DNA from: Brevibacillus fortis
GTDB lineage: Bacteria > Bacillota > Bacilli > Brevibacillales > Brevibacillaceae
Reading direction: 5' to 3'
Length of the DNA stretch: 64,000 nt
NCBI RefSeq assembly: GCF_003013395.1
Contig: NZ_PXZM01000003.1
Location: forward strand, 248,001 to 312,000
In this document: piece by piece, positions 42,576 to 51,264 of the stretch
Position numbering within the stretch: the first letter of the stretch is position 1
How the letters are laid out: each line of letters opens with the position of its first letter
Program-made: the position numbers and the translations under genes
Notes under the pieces: generated by a model
What the model saw: the letters and a program-made list of their open reading frames with translations, nothing else
What the model was told of the DNA's origin: nothing
Database searches by the model: none

Positions 42576-43202
42576 TTATCTCTCTTGCAGCGCTACTTTT
42601 AAACCTAACACGATGTAAACAGAACCTACGATCTTGCCACTCCAGCGGCCCAGCCAGGAAATTCGCTTCACCAGATGCCCCAATGGTCTAATGCTGATCG
42701 CAATCAACGCGGTGTAAAAGAACCCCAAGATGGCGAAAATCAGTCCCAAGACGAGAAACTGGAGAATGGCTTCCCCTCGCTCTGGATGTACGAATTGCGG
42801 CAGAAACGCCAGAAAGAACAACGCCGTCTTCGGATTCAGAACTTCCGCGAGGATGGCTTGCCCATACGATTGCAGCGGTGGCAACGGAGTTACTTTTGGC
42901 AGCTCTGGATCAACCGGCTTTTCAAGCATGGCCCGAACCCCTAAGTAAACCAAGTAAGCCGCTCCCGCGAATTTTACGAGATTGAATGCCCATGCAGATG
43001 TCATCAAAATCGCTGATAAACCGACCGCAGCAAAAATCGTATGAATGAAGTCCCCGGTGGCAATACCCAGCCCTGCCATAATCCCTGCTTTACGTCCTCC
43101 CTGTACGGTACGCGTCGCGGTTAACAGGACAGCGGGTCCTGGAATTAAAAAGAGGCCGATCACAACAGCCAAAAATGCTCCCATGGTAGTCCAATCAAAC
43201 AT
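42576..43202 (-). CDS. LysE/RhtB family amino-acid exporter
   Basis: Inner-membrane exporter of 208 residues with about six helices. Family motifs are GLFLIPGPAVLLTATRTVQGG near the start and YGQAILAEVLNPKTALFFLAF in the middle. The start is set at ATG 43202 with GAGGGAG upstream rather than ATG 43232. Typical cargos are lysine, homoserine, threonine or related amino acids; not resolvable here. Single gene, terminator at 42539. Confidence 0.92.
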   Translation of the reverse strand: MFDWTTMGAFLAVVIGLFLIPGPAVLLTATRTVQGGRKAGIMAGLGIATGDFIHTIFAAVGLSAILMTSAWAFNLVKFAGAAYLVYLGVRAMLEKPVDPELPKVTPLPPLQSYGQAILAEVLNPKTALFFLAFLPQFVHPERGEAILQFLVLGLIFAILGFFYTALIAISIRPLGHLVKRISWLGRWSGKIVGSVYIVLGLKVALQER

Positions 43203-43282
43203 GTGCTCTCCCTCTTTGTATCGAATATTCAAATTCTCTTCCTATCATAAACGAAGTGTAGCTAGAACGATACGGTTTAGGC

Positions 43283-44629
43283 TTACTTTTCGACCTCATG
43301 AGCTTGTGGCGGAAACAAAATCGTAATGGTCGTCCCCTCGCCCACTCTGCTATCCAACGAGATGCTTCCCTTATGTGCTTCCACAATCCCTTTCACAATC
43401 GTCAAACCCAATCCTGCTCCGCCGCGTTCTCTTGCTCGTGAGCGATCTCCCCGATAAAAACGCTCAAAGACGTAGGGAAGGTCCTTTTGATCGATGCCCG
43501 TGCCGCTGTCCTTCACTTGCATACGGACCATTGTACTCGGTTTGTCTACAGTGACCACGACTTCTCCTCCCGCTGGTGTATGCTTGCAGGCATTCGTCAA
43601 CAAATTGGCCACGATTTGCGCCAGTCTCTGCCTGTCCCCTTTGATCCAGACAGCGTGATCTCCGTTGAAGTGAAAATTCACTTGAGCACGGGCAAAGGTA
43701 GCACTCATCGACTCGGTGACTTCTTTGACAACCTCACGCAGATCCACCGCTTCACTGCGCATTTGCAAGGAGCCCGACTCCACCTGGATCACCTGATCCA
43801 AATCGCGAACGAGACGGCTTAAACGCAGTACTTCAGACCTTGTGCTTTCGAGATTTTTGGGAGTTGCTTCCCATATGCCGTCGATCATTCCCTCTACTTG
43901 GGCAAGCAAGGTGTTCAGTGGTGTTCGCAATTCATGGGCGATATCGGAGGTCAGTCGCTTGCGCAGCTCCTCCTGGTGCTCAAGACTTTGGACGAGGTTG
44001 TTAAAAGCAGCGACCAATGAAGTCACTTCATCCTTGCCACGAGGCTCCGGAACGCGTATGGACAGATTGCCCCGCGCGACTCGTTGTGCTGCTGTGCTCA
44101 CTTGTACGACTGGACGAACCATGGTCCGGGCGAGCGGTATGCTGATGATGATAACCAGAATGAGCAGCACAGCCATCGTCCACAGCGTCGTGTTTTTATG
44201 CGCCCATTGAAAATGGCTTTCCAAGGTCATATACGCACTCCGATCATCGTGGCTGATCACTAGTTGCCCGATCATGACACCCTTACTCACAAGGGGAATC
44301 TTGTCTACACTGTAATGGCTATTATGGACTGGCCGCTTGCCCCACTCCTTTTGCACTTGTTGCTGTTGATCGAGTAAGGTGATATGCAATCCCAAGACCG
44401 CTGAAACCGCTTCAAGCTTATGGTAGGCATCCGCTCCCCAGCCTTGATTGTCCTGATACGCCTGGAGTGCGAGACGCGATATTTCTTGGTTATGCTGATT
44501 TCTCACTTCATTGGCATACATTGAAAAATGAACATCCATTTCCTTTACGGACAGCAAAGAGGAAAATAGAACAGCGCATGCGCCGACTGTCATGATCACA
44601 AAGGCGAGCTTCACCCATATATGCTTCAT
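43283..44629 (-). CDS. Two-component sensor histidine kinase (HAMP type)
   Basis: Membrane sensor kinase of 448 residues: helix 1 (about 8-28), an extracytoplasmic loop of about 140 residues, helix 2 (about 147-167), a HAMP linker, HisKA with LTSDIAHELRTPLNTLLAQV (phospho-His in AHELR), and an ATPase domain with NLLTNACKHTPAGGEV, VKDSGTGIDQKD and RGGAGLGLTIV. It follows its response regulator by 7 bases. The stimulus is unknown; the VTT membrane protein upstream in the operon may belong to the same response. Confidence 0.93.
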   Translation of the reverse strand: MKHIWVKLAFVIMTVGACAVLFSSLLSVKEMDVHFSMYANEVRNQHNQEISRLALQAYQDNQGWGADAYHKLEAVSAVLGLHITLLDQQQQVQKEWGKRPVHNSHYSVDKIPLVSKGVMIGQLVISHDDRSAYMTLESHFQWAHKNTTLWTMAVLLILVIIISIPLARTMVRPVVQVSTAAQRVARGNLSIRVPEPRGKDEVTSLVAAFNNLVQSLEHQEELRKRLTSDIAHELRTPLNTLLAQVEGMIDGIWEATPKNLESTRSEVLRLSRLVRDLDQVIQVESGSLQMRSEAVDLREVVKEVTESMSATFARAQVNFHFNGDHAVWIKGDRQRLAQIVANLLTNACKHTPAGGEVVVTVDKPSTMVRMQVKDSGTGIDQKDLPYVFERFYRGDRSRARERGGAGLGLTIVKGIVEAHKGSISLDSRVGEGTTITILFPPQAHEVEK

Positions 44630-44636
44630 CTTGGCC

Positions 44637-45326
44637 TCACTTCTTCATGGGATCGTCAAAGCGATAGCCCAATCCATAAACCGTCTTGATATATTCCGGC
44701 TGCTTCGCGTCTGCCTCTATCTTTTGGCGAAGATTTTTGATATGCGTATCGATGGTTCGGTCGTATCCTTCAAAATCAAAGCCCATCACCTCACGCACGA
44801 GCTCCTCCCTGCCCCACGTTCTTCCTGGATAGCGGACAAGCGTTGTGAGCAAGCGGTACTCATTCGGCGTAACCTCCAAAGCGACTCCATTTTTCGTCAC
44901 TCTCTTCTCATTCATCGATATAGTCAAGTCTCCCACCTCGACGAAATCAGATAGTGTTGAATAATCGCCCGCACGACGCATAATGGCTCGAACACGCGCT
45001 ACGAGTTCTCTCGGGCTAAACGGCTTGATCAAATAGTCATCAGCGCCAATCGTAAGCCCGCGAATCCGATCCGCCTCTCCACTTTTCGCCGTTAGCATCA
45101 AGATCGGGACACGGGACTCTTTGCGAATTTGGATACAGACTTCTTCTCCGCTCAGATCGGGAAGCATCAGGTCCAAAATGATACAGGTGAAGGAGACCGT
45201 CGTGGCCATTTCGACTGCTTCCTTGCCTGTTTGAGCGGTCAGAACATGATAGCCTTCCTTTTGCAGATAGGAGGACAATATTTCTAAAATTTGCGGCTCA
45301 TCATCGACTAGCAGGATCGTAGACAT
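44637..45326 (-). CDS. Two-component response regulator, OmpR/PhoB family
   Basis: 229 residues: a receiver domain with the acidic pair LVDDEP (residues 6-11), the phospho-acceptor Asp in CIILDLMLPDLSG, and Thr/Lys in LMLTAKSG and LIKPFSP. The C-terminal winged helix includes LTPNEYRLL-like EVTPNEYRLLTTLVRYPGR and DTHIKNLRQKIE. It lies between the TVP38 gene (12 bases before) and the kinase (7 bases after), so all three should form one transcript. Confidence 0.94.
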   Translation of the reverse strand: MSTILLVDDEPQILEILSSYLQKEGYHVLTAQTGKEAVEMATTVSFTCIILDLMLPDLSGEEVCIQIRKESRVPILMLTAKSGEADRIRGLTIGADDYLIKPFSPRELVARVRAIMRRAGDYSTLSDFVEVGDLTISMNEKRVTKNGVALEVTPNEYRLLTTLVRYPGRTWGREELVREVMGFDFEGYDRTIDTHIKNLRQKIEADAKQPEYIKTVYGLGYRFDDPMKK

Positions 45327-45337
45327 GTGAATCCCCC

Positions 45338-45922
45338 TTACTCCTCTTGTGTTTGATCCTTTCCTTTTTTCCAGAAAAGCAAAAAGACGAGTGCACCTGC
45401 TAGTAAGGCAAAGAGCAAGCGAAACTTGTTTTCACTAAACGTAATCAAATCATGTCCGACGAATGTTTCAAATACCATCGACGGCACTTTTCCAAGCAAG
45501 GTCGCAACTAAAAATTGCGCGAAGGTGATATTCGTCAAAGCCGCACCCAAATTGATCACACCGGAAGGCATCATCGGGTTCAAGCGGAGCAAAACGATGG
45601 CAAGGCATTTGCGAAAACTCGTCGTTCCATTGATGGCATGTACCCATTTGAACGATTTCAGCTTTTGGCGCCGATCTGCTTTTTTTATCGTGTAGCGATA
45701 AAGGAAAAAGGCGATGCAAGCACCCACCACCTCTCCCGTTAAGGAAATCAAGAACCCTCCGTACAGGCCAAACACTACCGCATTCGCACCCGATAAAAAA
45801 ATGGACGGCAATACACCTGCCACACTGATCACGATGTTCAATAATATACTGCCGATAATCCCCAGCATCCCCAGAGAGCGAATCCATTCTGCTAGGGCTT
45901 CTATATTCGTTATCCAATCCAT
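45338..45922 (-). CDS. TVP38/TMEM64 (VTT domain) membrane protein
   Basis: 194-residue membrane protein of the VTT/DedA-like family with about five helices. The core motif GGFLISLTGEVVGACIAFFLYRY and the later LRLNPMMPSGVINLGAALTNI are family marks. Members are thought to scramble or flip lipids. It heads the operon with a response regulator and sensor kinase, suggesting a shared envelope response. RBS AGGGGAG upstream. Confidence 0.9.
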   Translation of the reverse strand: MDWITNIEALAEWIRSLGMLGIIGSILLNIVISVAGVLPSIFLSGANAVVFGLYGGFLISLTGEVVGACIAFFLYRYTIKKADRRQKLKSFKWVHAINGTTSFRKCLAIVLLRLNPMMPSGVINLGAALTNITFAQFLVATLLGKVPSMVFETFVGHDLITFSENKFRLLFALLAGALVFLLFWKKGKDQTQEE

Positions 45923-45991
45923 CTTGTCTGTATGACTCCCCTCTGCAACTCTCTCTCTAGAGTAAACGAAACTTGTGAAGAAATCATGGAA

Positions 45992-46036
45992 AAAAGTAAT
46001 CAGTCGTAGCCTGATCGACTACGACTGATTGCTTTT
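45992..46036. terminator. Terminator of the GyrI-like gene
   Basis: AATCAGTCGTAG pairs perfectly with CTACGACTGATT over a 9-base loop; T-runs follow on both strands. Confidence 0.9.
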
Positions 46037-46042
46037 TTCACA

Positions 46043-46537
46043 TTATTCTTCTGAGATCGCAATGTACAAATCCACTTGCGTGTTGTTGGGGTCAGCGCAG
46101 CGCACTCCGTCATATCGCTCGAAATCTCCGGTAAATGTCCGCTTGTTCCCCGGTTGATGGGACCACTCCCACACTTTCGCCCACGCTTCCATCACAACCT
46201 CTACCATCGGGCCTACTCGCGTCGTAAATACTGCATAGGTAGAAGCCGGCAGCGTCTTGACCGTAAGCTCAGCAGGCAGCTCCCCGTTTTTTTCTACGAC
46301 GGTTCCTACTAACAAGGAGTACTCGCCTGTCTCGTCACTCTCGTAATCGGAATACACACCCAGAACAACACCTGGTTCTTTTTGGTGGGGAGTTTTGAAA
46401 GGATGCTCTTCTTGATAATAACGCTGCCACAGTTCTCCGATTTTCGCATTCGGTCCGCATTCTGCCTCATTCGTAGTCCGAATTTGTAAGCCTGCCACAC
46501 GCATTTCATCCAGTTTGACAATCGTTGGGTTCATCAT
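46043..46537 (-). CDS. GyrI-like/AraC effector-binding domain protein
   Basis: Stand-alone small-molecule binding domain of 164 residues (GyrI/Bacterial_transcription-activator effector fold): MRVAGLQIRTTNEAE at the start, LGVYSDYESDETGEYSLLVG in the middle, and a C-terminal DLYIAISEE. No DNA-binding part. AGGAGC precedes the ATG. It follows a WYL-type regulator by about 80 bases, as often seen where such regulators control a GyrI-like gene. Ligand unknown. Confidence 0.87.
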   Translation of the reverse strand: MMNPTIVKLDEMRVAGLQIRTTNEAECGPNAKIGELWQRYYQEEHPFKTPHQKEPGVVLGVYSDYESDETGEYSLLVGTVVEKNGELPAELTVKTLPASTYAVFTTRVGPMVEVVMEAWAKVWEWSHQPGNKRTFTGDFERYDGVRCADPNNTQVDLYIAISEE

Positions 46538-46619
46538 TAACCACGCTCCTGTAAGAGTTTGTTTACATGACTTAGTATAACGACCTTACCCTGACAACTA
46601 TCTGTCAACGTTCCAACGC

Positions 46620-47549
46620 TTATTCATAAAGTTTTGCCATTTTTATTACCGTCTCACCAATTCTCTGCCTCACATGCGCAGGCTCATGTACACACAGGGC
46701 ATCGCCAAAGCTAAGCAGCATTCCGTTTAACCACTCATCGTCTGTCATCGTCGTTCGTACCAGCAACGAGCCATCCTGCATCGTCTCTATCGTCTCTGGT
46801 TCAAACATATCCCGCACCCTTACATGTACACGCGACGCAAATTGGAGGACAAGAGAAATGCGCTCCGCTGTATCCCATTCTTCGAGCCATTCCAGTTTAT
46901 CTACGTGATACGGGCGAGGCGAAAACTCCTCTGACAGCACAGACATGTCTGCAATCCGCGATAAGCGAAACAGACGATCCTCCTGGCGCTGTAAACAATA
47001 GCCATACACGTACCACACATAGCCCTTGATTATCAGTGTGACAGGTTCAATAGTGCGCTCTGTCGCATCGCCTTGTATTTTCGTATAGGTGATCCGCACG
47101 CGAAGTCTTTTCTCGATGGATTCTCGCAGCTTGTTTACTTTTTCGGCGATCGCCGGTGTACTGCCCCACGGGTTAAAATCATAAACGACAGGATGTGCAC
47201 TTCCTTGCAGGGAGGACGGTGCAGTGGTGAGCAACGCTTTTATTTTTTCCAAAAGCTGTCCGATTTGCTTATCGTCTGTAGAGGAATGAACCCCTTTTAG
47301 TGCAGCAATCACTGCGACCAGCTCGTCCAAGGATAAGTATTGCCGATCGATTGTAAAATTCTCCATGATCTCGTATCCGCCGCTTGCCCCAGGGTACGCT
47401 ACGATTGGAATTCCTGCTGCATTAATGGTTTCCAGATCCCGATAGACGGTACGCAAGGATACTTCAAAGTGGTCGGATAGTTCACGGGCGCTCACACGGC
47501 GTTTATTCAACAGCATGATGACAATAGCAAGTAGCCGTTCTACCTTCAT
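46620..47549 (-). CDS. HTH-WYL transcriptional regulator (YafY family)
   Basis: 309-residue regulator with an N-terminal helix-turn-helix (VSARELSDHFEVSLRTVYRD, about residues 18-37) and a central WYL ligand-binding domain. The WYL-like core is in VTLIIKGYVWYVYGYCLQRQ and RLFRLSRIADM; here the triad is YVY. The ATG at 47549 with GTGGGGG is used; the GTG at 47561 overlaps that site. It probably controls the GyrI-like gene downstream; WYL domains bind nucleotides or oligonucleotides in known cases. Confidence 0.9.
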   Translation of the reverse strand: MKVERLLAIVIMLLNKRRVSARELSDHFEVSLRTVYRDLETINAAGIPIVAYPGASGGYEIMENFTIDRQYLSLDELVAVIAALKGVHSSTDDKQIGQLLEKIKALLTTAPSSLQGSAHPVVYDFNPWGSTPAIAEKVNKLRESIEKRLRVRITYTKIQGDATERTIEPVTLIIKGYVWYVYGYCLQRQEDRLFRLSRIADMSVLSEEFSPRPYHVDKLEWLEEWDTAERISLVLQFASRVHVRVRDMFEPETIETMQDGSLLVRTTMTDDEWLNGMLLSFGDALCVHEPAHVRQRIGETVIKMAKLYE

Positions 47550-47653
47550 GATTGCCCCCACTTTTCTTTTGAGTCAACATAGTGGTGGAAAAGAAAAAGC
47601 ACAGTTCTCTTCGACTCTGACACGCCAGCAGGGGGGATTGACTGTTCGTCTCC

Positions 47654-47747
47654 ACTTCAAAAAGGGGACCGTCGAGCCAAAGCCACCCTACGGGCGGAAG
47701 TTTCTCGAGGGAGAAGTGTTCGACAAGCGTGGTCCCCTTTTTCAAGT
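47654..47747. repeat. Branched inverted-repeat element
   Basis: A 17-base inverted repeat (ACTTCAAAAAGGGGACC at 47654-47670 against 47731-47747; 16 of 17 positions match) encloses 60 bases that fold further. GTCGA/TCGAC (47671-47675/47720-47724) extends the stem, and inside are two hairpins, CCACCC-tac-GGGCGG and TTCTC-gagg-GAGAA. No gene reads through it. Each strand ends in a T-run, so it could also act as a terminator in either direction. Confidence 0.6.
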
Positions 47748-47865
47748 TCCGACTGGGTAGGCGTTGTCAAGGTCTACGAGCCCTATGCTTTTTCTTTTCG
47801 CCAGCTTTGTTGGTTTATCGATGCATTTTAGAACGTAGAAGCTCATTATGTATCAATGATCATAC

Positions 47866-47908
47866 AAAAAAGGAATCTGCAGCCTAAACTTGCTGCACAT
47901 TCCCTTTT
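47866..47908 (-). terminator. Terminator of the small basic protein
   Basis: GGAAT..GCAGC and GCTGC..ATTCC pair; the minus strand continues with TTTTTTG. Confidence 0.75.
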
Positions 47909-47926
47909 GCCTTGCTTCCTTCGAAA

Positions 47927-48136
47927 CTATACGCCCATACGTCTGCGTTGATTGTTTGGTTTTTTAGTAAGCTGGCTTTTCATACTCTGATTTTGCGCCT
48001 TTTGATTCAACGGATTATTGGCTTGTGCTTGCGCTTGTTTTTTCTCAGCCATTTTGCGCTTCATCGCTTCTTGCAGGCTGATCTTCCCAGGCTTTTGCTC
48101 AGTGGTTTCTTTTTCGTTTTGGTTTGGCTCCGTCAT
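47927..48136 (-). CDS. Small basic low-complexity protein
   Basis: 69-residue hydrophilic protein rich in Lys, Gln and Asn (AMKRKMAEKKQAQAQANN; tail SQLTKKPNNQRRRMGV). The start is ATG 48136 with GGAG 9 bases upstream; the frame's earlier codon at 48145 is less likely. It may be a nucleic-acid or spore-associated protein given its charge, but no family is recognised. Confidence 0.7.
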   Translation of the reverse strand: MTEPNQNEKETTEQKPGKISLQEAMKRKMAEKKQAQAQANNPLNQKAQNQSMKSQLTKKPNNQRRRMGV

Positions 48137-48212
48137 GCGTAGCAACTCCTCATAGAAATTGGTTATCTTCTATGTATTCTAGTGCAAGACAGGAGGAAGC
48201 GCCAGTGGGAAT

Positions 48213-49049
48213 CTACCCTTTATTCGCCCGAAGCTGTGATAATTTTACACCGCTCGCCTGGTACTTCAAAATTTCCTCCAAAAGCTCTGCAAGGTACGCA
48301 CCCGCTTCAATCGGCAGTGTGCCACCCTTATGAATATTAGAAATAACCGTACGATCTGATTCTACCGTATTCGCATCCGGTTTGTAAATCATGTAAGCGC
48401 TGAGACTTTCTGCCGTTGCAAGCCCTGGTCGCTCCCCAATCAAGGAAATGACGACCTTGCAATTGACAATGGACGCGACCTGGTCCTGAATCCACACGCG
48501 GCCTTTGTGAATGAACACCGGTTTCCCGACACTGATGTTTCGCATGGACAGACCCTGCATCAATGCAGGCAAGAGGTCTGGAATGGTCGCTTCACATGCA
48601 GAGGTGCTAAGTCCGTCCGAGATGACGATTTGCACGTCTTTGTTTTTATCCCCATTCTGCTCCAGCCAGCGAGCGGACTCATCCGATAGCATTCGTCCTG
48701 AGTCGAGGTTCATTAAATACTCCTCCATGCTCGTCGCTCTTGAATGGAGGACAGGTAGCTGCAGGCTCTCGATCAGCTGCGGACTGATGGTTTTCATGAC
48801 CGCATCGCGTGCTGCTGCCTGATCAATACGAAATTGGAGGTAGCTTCCCGTCTTCATCCGGGTACCCGCCCGACCGATACCGATGCGAGCCGGCGTTCGT
48901 TTCATGGCTTGCTCCAATGCTTCTGGATTGTTTGGGTTCTTTACCCCGCATTGCTTTTGCTCAGGAAAATCAATCACGCCCTGACCTATTTTGGACAGCT
49001 CATCCATTACGCGCTGGACCAAATCGTCCATATTGATCTGTTTCATCAT
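48213..49049 (-). CDS. eutC: Ethanolamine ammonia-lyase small subunit
   Basis: 278-residue small subunit of coenzyme B12-dependent ethanolamine ammonia-lyase, which turns ethanolamine into acetaldehyde and ammonia. Family motifs: TPARIGIGRAGTRMKTGSYL, QIVISDGLSTSACEATIPDL and ISLIGERPGLATAESLSAYM. GGGAGG before the start. It follows eutB by 17 bases. No carboxysome-shell genes or eutA reactivase are in the window. Confidence 0.94.
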   Translation of the reverse strand: MMKQINMDDLVQRVMDELSKIGQGVIDFPEQKQCGVKNPNNPEALEQAMKRTPARIGIGRAGTRMKTGSYLQFRIDQAAARDAVMKTISPQLIESLQLPVLHSRATSMEEYLMNLDSGRMLSDESARWLEQNGDKNKDVQIVISDGLSTSACEATIPDLLPALMQGLSMRNISVGKPVFIHKGRVWIQDQVASIVNCKVVISLIGERPGLATAESLSAYMIYKPDANTVESDRTVISNIHKGGTLPIEAGAYLAELLEEILKYQASGVKLSQLRANKG

Positions 49050-49066
49050 GCTTACCTCCCCACTCG

Positions 49067-50428
49067 TTAGTCAAAAATGGTTAAATCGCCTGCACGCTCT
49101 GTCAAACGACCATTTTCCATAATGCCCATTTTTTCCAACCATTTCTCGAATTCTCGGAGAGGTCGCAGTCCCAAGAGCTCGCGGTAGCTGGCGTCATCGT
49201 GGTAGCTCGTGTCCTGGTAACTGAGCATGACATCGTCCCCACCTGGTACGCCCATATAAAAATTCGCCCCTGCCAAGGTCGTCAGCATCCCTGCAATCTC
49301 CTGGTCATTTTGATCCGCATACATGTGATTCGTATAGGTAGGAGCGATTCCCATCGGCAAACCATGCAGCTTGCCCATGAACAAATCCTCCAGATCAGCA
49401 CGAATCATCTGTCTGCCATCATAGAGTGTTTCTGGTCCGATAAAGCCTGAGACGTTATTGACCATAAACGGCTTCCAGTGACGGCAAAGACCGTACGTAC
49501 GCGCTTCCAGCGTCTGCATATCGACGCCTTCATGGGAGTCCAGCGACACTTCTGAGCCTTGTCCTGTCTCAAAATACATGACGTTCGGTCCCGACGCTGT
49601 GCCTTTTCGGAGCATCAAATCCATGGCCTCATCCAAAATCTCCTTGTTCACGCCAAACGCATCATTCGCTCGCTGTGAGCCTGCCAGACTTTGGAACATC
49701 AAGGAAATAGGCGCTCCACCGCGAAGAGCCTGCATCTGTGTTGTGATGTGGGCCAATACGCAGTTTTGCGTTGGGATTTCCCACTTTTGCATGAAATCAT
49801 GTGTCATTTTCAACAGCTTGGTAACGCTTTCAACGGAGTCATTATTGGGGTTAATTCCAATAACAGCGTCTCCTGATCCATATGACAAGCCTTCCTTCAT
49901 TGAAGCCAAAATGCCATCGGGATCGTCGATTGGGTGATTCGGCTGACAACGGAACGCAAGTCTTCCTGGCTCGCCAATCAGTGTGTTGCAATATGCTTGA
50001 TGCTTCATTTTTTGCGAAGCCATAACCAGATCGATGCTGGACATCAGCTTGGCAGTAGCGGAAATCATCTCGCTAGTGAGTCCACGGCTAATTCTTGTGA
50101 GCTCAGGCATTCCTGTGGAAAACGACAAGATGTACTCCCGCAGCTCTCCTACTGTCCAATTTTTAATCTCATCGTAAATGGAGAGATTGATATCATCATA
50201 AATGATCCGTGTCACTTCGTCTTTTTCGTACGGAATGACTGGGTTTTCATATATATCACGAAGTTGCATTTCGCTTAATACGACTTTGGCCGCCATCCGC
50301 TCCAGTGCGGAAGTGGCTGCTAGTTTACTCATGTGATCGCCAGACTTTTCTTCACTCGCTTTTGCCAATACATCACGAACCGAAGTAAACTGGTAATGCT
50401 GTTTTCGTACAACGCAAGCCAATTTCAT
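49067..50428 (-). CDS. eutB: Ethanolamine ammonia-lyase large subunit
   Basis: Catalytic large subunit, 453 residues from ATG 50428 (exactly the usual length); a GTG at 50440 in the same frame cannot be ruled out as neither has a strong ribosome site. Family motifs seen: RLAFRCQPNHPIDDPDG, GDAVIGINPNNDSVES, MYFETGQGSEVSLDSHEGVD and VPGGDDVMLSYQDTSYHDD. It binds adenosylcobalamin with EutC. A T-tailed hairpin lies upstream at 50484-50534. Confidence 0.94.
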   Translation of the reverse strand: MKLACVVRKQHYQFTSVRDVLAKASEEKSGDHMSKLAATSALERMAAKVVLSEMQLRDIYENPVIPYEKDEVTRIIYDDINLSIYDEIKNWTVGELREYILSFSTGMPELTRISRGLTSEMISATAKLMSSIDLVMASQKMKHQAYCNTLIGEPGRLAFRCQPNHPIDDPDGILASMKEGLSYGSGDAVIGINPNNDSVESVTKLLKMTHDFMQKWEIPTQNCVLAHITTQMQALRGGAPISLMFQSLAGSQRANDAFGVNKEILDEAMDLMLRKGTASGPNVMYFETGQGSEVSLDSHEGVDMQTLEARTYGLCRHWKPFMVNNVSGFIGPETLYDGRQMIRADLEDLFMGKLHGLPMGIAPTYTNHMYADQNDQEIAGMLTTLAGANFYMGVPGGDDVMLSYQDTSYHDDASYRELLGLRPLREFEKWLEKMGIMENGRLTERAGDLTIFD

Positions 50429-50483
50429 CTCTAGCTTCACTCACTTTCTTTTCAACTTTCCTGCCTTCTATCTCACGGAACGT

Positions 50484-50534
50484 AAAAAAGCGCTTCGAAA
50501 CATAAGACGAAATGCTCGCCTAGGTCCAAGCGCC
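50484..50534 (-). terminator. Candidate attenuator before eutB
   Basis: On the minus strand GGCGCTT pairs with AAGCGC over a 32-base loop and is followed by TTTTTT. It stands between the receiver gene and eutB, where EutV-type regulators control read-through in other bacteria. No clear pair of ANTAR-type hairpins was found. Confidence 0.45.
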
Positions 50535-50565
50535 GTTGCTCTTCCTACGATTCACTTTTTTGCGT

Positions 50566-50940
50566 TCATTGTTTGCCCGTAAGCACGAACTCTACTGCCG
50601 GTAGCAGTTCTTCTTCCATGACGGGTTTGACTAGATAGGCACATATCCCTTTCGCTTTGGCTTGCGTGACCATGTCCTTTTGACTGTAAGCAGTCAAGAG
50701 AATGATAGCCGCGTCCGAATGCTCTCGGATAATCCCAGTCGCTGTCAAACCGTCCATAATTGGCATTTTGACATCCATAATAATGAGATGCGGGTTCCAC
50801 ATTTGCGTCAATCGAACGGCCTCTTTGCCGTTTTTTCCTTCAGCTACGACGTTATATCCCTGCTCTTGCAACATCTCGACCAGGTCCATACGTGTAATGG
50901 GGTCGTCGTCTATGATGATGACTCGATAATGCTGACGCAA
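50566..50940 (-). CDS. Receiver-only response regulator, EutV-like without ANTAR
   Basis: 124-residue single receiver domain: acidic triad IIIDDDP (residues 8-14), phospho-acceptor D56 in LIIMDVKMPIMDG, Thr in ILLTAYS and Lys in YLVKPVMEEELL. It looks like the N-terminal half of EutV/AmiR-type antiterminators, but stops at TGKQ, before the RNA-binding ANTAR domain would begin. The start is a TTG at 50940 with GGAGGTGG. It precedes eutB; no kinase gene EutW is nearby. It may act through another protein. Confidence 0.88.
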   Translation of the reverse strand: MRQHYRVIIIDDDPITRMDLVEMLQEQGYNVVAEGKNGKEAVRLTQMWNPHLIIMDVKMPIMDGLTATGIIREHSDAAIILLTAYSQKDMVTQAKAKGICAYLVKPVMEEELLPAVEFVLTGKQ

Positions 50941-51264
50941 TACTCCACCTCCCGATCACCAGTGAACGGACGTGCCAACTGCTCATCATTTCCATACGCA
51001 ACCGACGCCGTTGTCGGTTTCTTGCATATTTCTGAATACATTTATTATATCTATATTTTCTGGCTAATTCCAGCTTAAATCCAGTCTATGGATGTCAGAG
51101 AGGGTTGCTTCTACGATCCATCCGTTTCTCTTAAAAGCGCCCCTCTTACGGTACTCTTCTCGCAGAGGCGTGTCATCGCCTTTAAAAAATCAATGTACGA
51201 TTTTCGGCTGCAGCCATTTTTGGTGAGCGATAAAATGAAAACATAAAGATGGAGGGGGAAACAA
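50941..51264. other. Intergenic region between receiver gene and ada
   Basis: About 320 bases with the divergent promoters of the receiver and ada genes. A CGCC.CTCT/AGAGGCG inverted repeat lies at about 51138-51168. No gene seen. Confidence 0.5.
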
